A stretch of 64,000 nt of DNA from Polytrichum commune (lineage: Eukaryota; Streptophyta; Polytrichopsida; Polytrichales; Polytrichaceae): positions 3,226,501-3,290,500 of the forward strand of contig OX485808.1 in the NCBI GenBank assembly GCA_950295325.1, given 5' to 3'. The notes below the pieces were generated by a model. It saw only the letters and a program-made list of their open reading frames with translations. It was not told the origin of the DNA and ran no database searches. The number at the start of each line of letters is the position of its first letter. The first letter of the stretch is position 1. Of the stretch, positions 60,594 through 64,000 are shown in pieces. The position numbers were made by a program, and so were the translations under genes.

Positions 60594-63083
60594 TCAACCC
60601 GAACACCTCACCAACCCTCACAGAGTCCTTGTTTCTTTTTCAAAATTGCTGAAAAATGTTGAGAGTTCAAGAGTAAATCCTTCCCCCATTCATCAACCCT
60701 CAAAACTTCCTTCACTGACTTGATTCCCAAGTCTTCACTTAAAACTCTTCTCTCTCTCTCTCTCTCCTCCCCTCTTACTCATACATAGATACATAACCTC
60801 CCACATTCACCCAAACACCTCACCGAACCTCACAATGTCCTTGTTTCAAAAATTTGCTACAGAACCTTAAGAATTCAGGAGTTGGGTAGCAGAGACATGC
60901 TTCTCTTATTTACGAAGAGTTTGAAGACCCATCTCTCCTCAAACTCCTCCCCCCACATTCACCCAAAACCTCACCGAACCTCACAATGCCCTTGCTTCTT
61001 CTAAACATTCCTGCAAAATGTCAATTGTTCAGGAGTTGGGTCACAGAAAAATGCTCCTCTTAAATTATTCACCAAGAATCGGGAGACCGACCATACTGAG
61101 AGTGTGTCTAATATGTACTGCCCCGCGTCACTGAGGCGCTGTGAACGCCTGCCGTATGTTCGGGGCTAGGAAGATCTCGGCCGTCGATTACGATCTGACA
61201 GATCTGAAGGTTCTTATGTTCTCCCAGCTTATGGTTTTTCGTCCCCTTAGCATACATTGTGACGGTAGCATGTTGCATTCATTCATGAGTAGGCATAATT
61301 TCAATTCATATGACTTCACAAATTGTTGGATGTCTTGATTGGAAAATTGGAGATCCAAGTGATACCAACATCGACGAAAGTGTTGGAGTGTCTAGGCATA
61401 GCATTTTCTACTAAATTTTTTGGATGGAATCATGTAGTAGATTACAACGATGTGTCATGGATGATGCATTTTTGGGATAATTCAAGAGATGATTCAATCG
61501 CTACAGTAGTGAGATTTGTAGCATTGTTGTTGTTTTTGCAAATTTAACAACACATTTTTATGACATATCTTATGTTTGAAAATTTTGATGAATGGCAAAG
61601 AATAGCCTTTTGCAATCTTTAGGAAAAATTAAAGATGCACAAGTTGAACACATGTCAAATTGTGAGTGGTGAAGGTGCAAGGTGTGTCGATGTTTGTGCA
61701 TTGTACGACAATAAATATATTAAAATTTGTGTCGGGGGTCAGGGTTGTGAGTTATATTCTTCATTGTGGATAAGTAGTGTGTGGGTAGTGAATGTTGGCT
61801 ATGTGTCACTTGGGGTGGTGAATACTACTTATTAAGTAAAAGCAGTGTCTCCGTGGTCCTAAACACTATGTTTTTCTTTGTGTGAAAGTAAATGTTGGTG
61901 AGATAGTATTGGCCCTGAGGACAAATTTTCATGCTCAACGTTGGTGGCTCTGCAAGTTTCGGTGTTGTGGTAGTTTGTGACACACCATCAAATCTCCAAC
62001 TTGCACTAAGATTTTGCACATAAACCCTCGAATTGTCTATTGTGATGATTTGCTTTGAGGACCTTGTTGAGTTGATTGGTAGTCGTCCTTGTGTTGAGCA
62101 TATTCAAACATCTTTGGAGAGGTTGCGGTGCAACCCCTTACTTGCTCGATGTGGAGGTTACATTTTTCTAGGGGAGGTTTAGGAACCATCTCAACTTTTG
62201 GATATGAGTACATTCAAGCATTTTAGTGTTATTGTCGACACTTGTTGTGTTGGGGTTTGCTCACATTTCTCCCTTGGTCAAGAGTTAGCCAAGTGTAGTT
62301 GTTTTGGATTTGGTTGTGATTGTGTTCCATGTTTTAGGATAACGTAAATCCTTCTTTCTTTCTTTTTCTTTTTTTCCTTTCTTTATCCCAATGAGGGGGA
62401 GGATAAGAGAGGGCAAGCCTGCCATGTAGATTTTATTTTTTAAACAAATTTTCTAGGTACGTAGAAGATGACGTGTGTTTTTATGGTGTAGTCTTTTGGA
62501 AATGTTTATGAGAAATTGCATGTTAATTAATAAAAATGTCAACATACAACTGAATATAGGTCTTGATCTAGAAAAGTCCACCCTCTATAAAGGTTACACC
62601 TATAAGTGTTAACCCTCTCTAAATGTGAACTTTCTTCTACTCCCCACATATTGCACACTATAAATGTTAAACGTGTTAGCTGTTAACAAAATGGTACTCC
62701 CTTCTTTGTTAATTTGACTCTATAAATGTTAACGAATGAAATACAACCATAATATGGATGATAAAAACTACACATCCAGTTACATTCCTCTCTCTCTCAC
62801 CATGCGTTAGGGCGAGGCACAAGGCAGCGAGGGTGGGATGGTGGCAGAGCGGCAGAGAATTGATTCCCAAAGCTTGAATTTGCAAGCATGTACAGTACAG
62901 GGATGCAGGGAGCTCCACCCCGAGGAGGAAAAACAAGAGAGAAGCACACAAGATTCGATATTCTCTGTTCCACTATGACCTCCCTTGGCATGTCACTCCG
63001 CCAACTCCTCTTACACGATCAACCACTCCTGATGCTCCCAAAGAATATTCCTTTCTTGTCACGGTCCGCACCCCTGCTTACAG
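60594..63083. other. XRCC1 upstream region and gene-free flank
   Basis: The first few hundred bases should hold the XRCC1 promoter and leader; they are pyrimidine-rich on the plus strand. Two similar stretches with TCACCRAACCTCACAATG lie at about 60820 and 60970. Beyond 61100 only short, unrecognised frames appear. Confidence 0.4.
60747..60768 (+). repeat. CT-rich tract upstream of XRCC1
   Basis: TCTCTCTC run about 155-175 bases upstream of the XRCC1 ATG, seen as GA on the coding strand. GA/CT tracts are common in plant promoters and 5' leaders. A regulatory role here is a guess. Confidence 0.6.
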
Positions 63084-63086
63084 TAA

Positions 63087-63633
63087 GGGCCAAGTTCCAT
63101 GTGCCGGTCCCGGTCCGTTTTTTAAATGGGTGATAAACGGGTGACATCATCCAAAAAATGGATGATGTCACCCATTTTATGGAGGGGTACTTCTATGTGG
63201 GGTGCCGATTTTTTCGATTTCCTACTTTCTAACTAAATTTGGTGAGTGATAAGACATGACACTTTATGAAGGTCACTGGCAATGAAGGTCACCTAGATTC
63301 TAAAAACATCATAAAATACATGTTCCCTAGGAGTACTCCTCAAAAGAAGGGATTAGAAGAACAAAGTGGCCTTTAGTATCCAAGGGTGTACCCTAGGTGA
63401 CCGGACGATCCGGTCACCGGAGCTTTCTAACCGGCACATGTCCTTCTCGTTACCGTTAGGACCGCCAGTCCTTTGGCACCCGTTCTTGCACAACACAAAA
63501 TGTGGGACACCCATCCATGGGGGGCACCGGTCCTTGGGTGAGAAGGATGGGCACATGGCACCACCCTCTTTTCACCGGCCCACCCATTTATTTTGAAAAA
63601 AACGGACCGGGACCGGCACATGGAACTTGGCCC
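63087..63633. mobile_element. PIF/Harbinger-type MITE, family H3, with near-perfect long TIRs
   Basis: Both ends read GGGCCAAGTTCCATGTGCCG inward, and the match continues through the GGTCCCGGTCCGTTTTTT run, about 38 bases with no mismatch seen. TAA duplications flank it at 63084-63086 and 63634-63636. A second hairpin (GATGATGTCACCC and its complement) lies at 63138-63172. No coding frame. Confidence 0.82.
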
Positions 63634-63636
63634 TAA

Positions 63637-64000
63637 GATCTCACCTTTGAAGCCTCACAACTTTGGATTACTTAAATAAAGTACAGGCTGCATTCTCCTC
63701 CAATGCTACATTTTGAAAGACCCTAAAAAATGCATCGCCAAGGAAATGCATTCAAGGTTGTGAGCACCTTCTGAGCAGCCCTTAAGGAATGTGCTTCGGA
63801 GATGCTGCCACTCCTTCACAATTGTGTTGTGGCTCTTTGAAGAACAAAAGTGTTCGAACGTTTCTTCACATGGTTGATCCACTTCACATTCAGAGATTCT
63901 CAATTCACATGTGTGAGATCTCACCTCATCCTCAGAAAATCCAAAATAAAGTATAGGCTCAATCCTCCTCCAATGTTACGTTTTCATTGACCTAAAAAGT
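63637..64000 (+). repeat. Direct repeat of about 273 bases, second copy cut by the window end
   Basis: GATCTCACCT begins at 63637 and again at 63909. Each is followed by AATAAAGTA(C/T)AGGCT and TCCTCCAATG(C/T)TAC. The MITE at 63087 abuts the first unit. Confidence 0.55.

Noticed and set aside
1-64000. tRNA and rRNA genes
   Set aside because: I looked for tRNA B-box-like stretches and conserved rRNA segments and found none I could support. A tRNAscan-SE run would settle it.

Overview
This 64 kb window looks like nuclear DNA of a land plant. Spliced genes with GT-AG introns sit in a repeat-rich background. One gene is a plant-type family 1 UDP-glycosyltransferase with a full 44-residue PSPG box, and there are TTTAGGG telomere-type heptamers. 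Only two intact-looking genes and one decayed gene are visible. The XRCC1 gene still has the XRCC1 N-terminal domain, which flowering-plant XRCC1 is known to lack, so I infer an early-diverging plant lineage (bryophyte, lycophyte or fern grade). I cannot name the species.

Layout. 1-12.9 kb: gene-poor repeats, with two PIF/Harbinger-type MITEs (1542, 9750) and one pogo-like element (5588). 12.9-14.9 kb: a dead hAT-type transposase on the minus strand. 15.5-17.5 kb: a TA-flanked element carrying a remnant that resembles a pogo/Tigger transposase C-terminus, a third MITE copy and an inverted pair of a dispersed repeat. 19.2-22.3 kb: a 3.0 kb GC-rich element with terminal inverted repeats and TAA target duplications. 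25.0 kb: a fourth MITE copy. 29.6-39.0 kb: a five-exon UDP-glycosyltransferase gene on the minus strand whose introns are full of mobile DNA. These include a tandem array made from its own exon 3 splice-acceptor region, a perfect palindrome, and a pogo-like element 26 bases past a splice donor. 39-49 kb: gene-free. 49.0-50.4 kb: a short-chain dehydrogenase/reductase pseudogene on the plus strand. 54.9-60.6 kb: a ten-exon XRCC1 gene on the minus strand, 716 codons. 63.1-63.6 kb: a MITE with near-perfect long inverted repeats and TAA duplications.

The genes show no functional link. The glycosyltransferase and dehydrogenase families both act in specialised metabolism or detoxification, and XRCC1 is a scaffold for DNA single-strand-break and base-excision repair. 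Exon models come from reading frames, splice dinucleotides, intron phase and protein family fit. No database search or transcript evidence was available.
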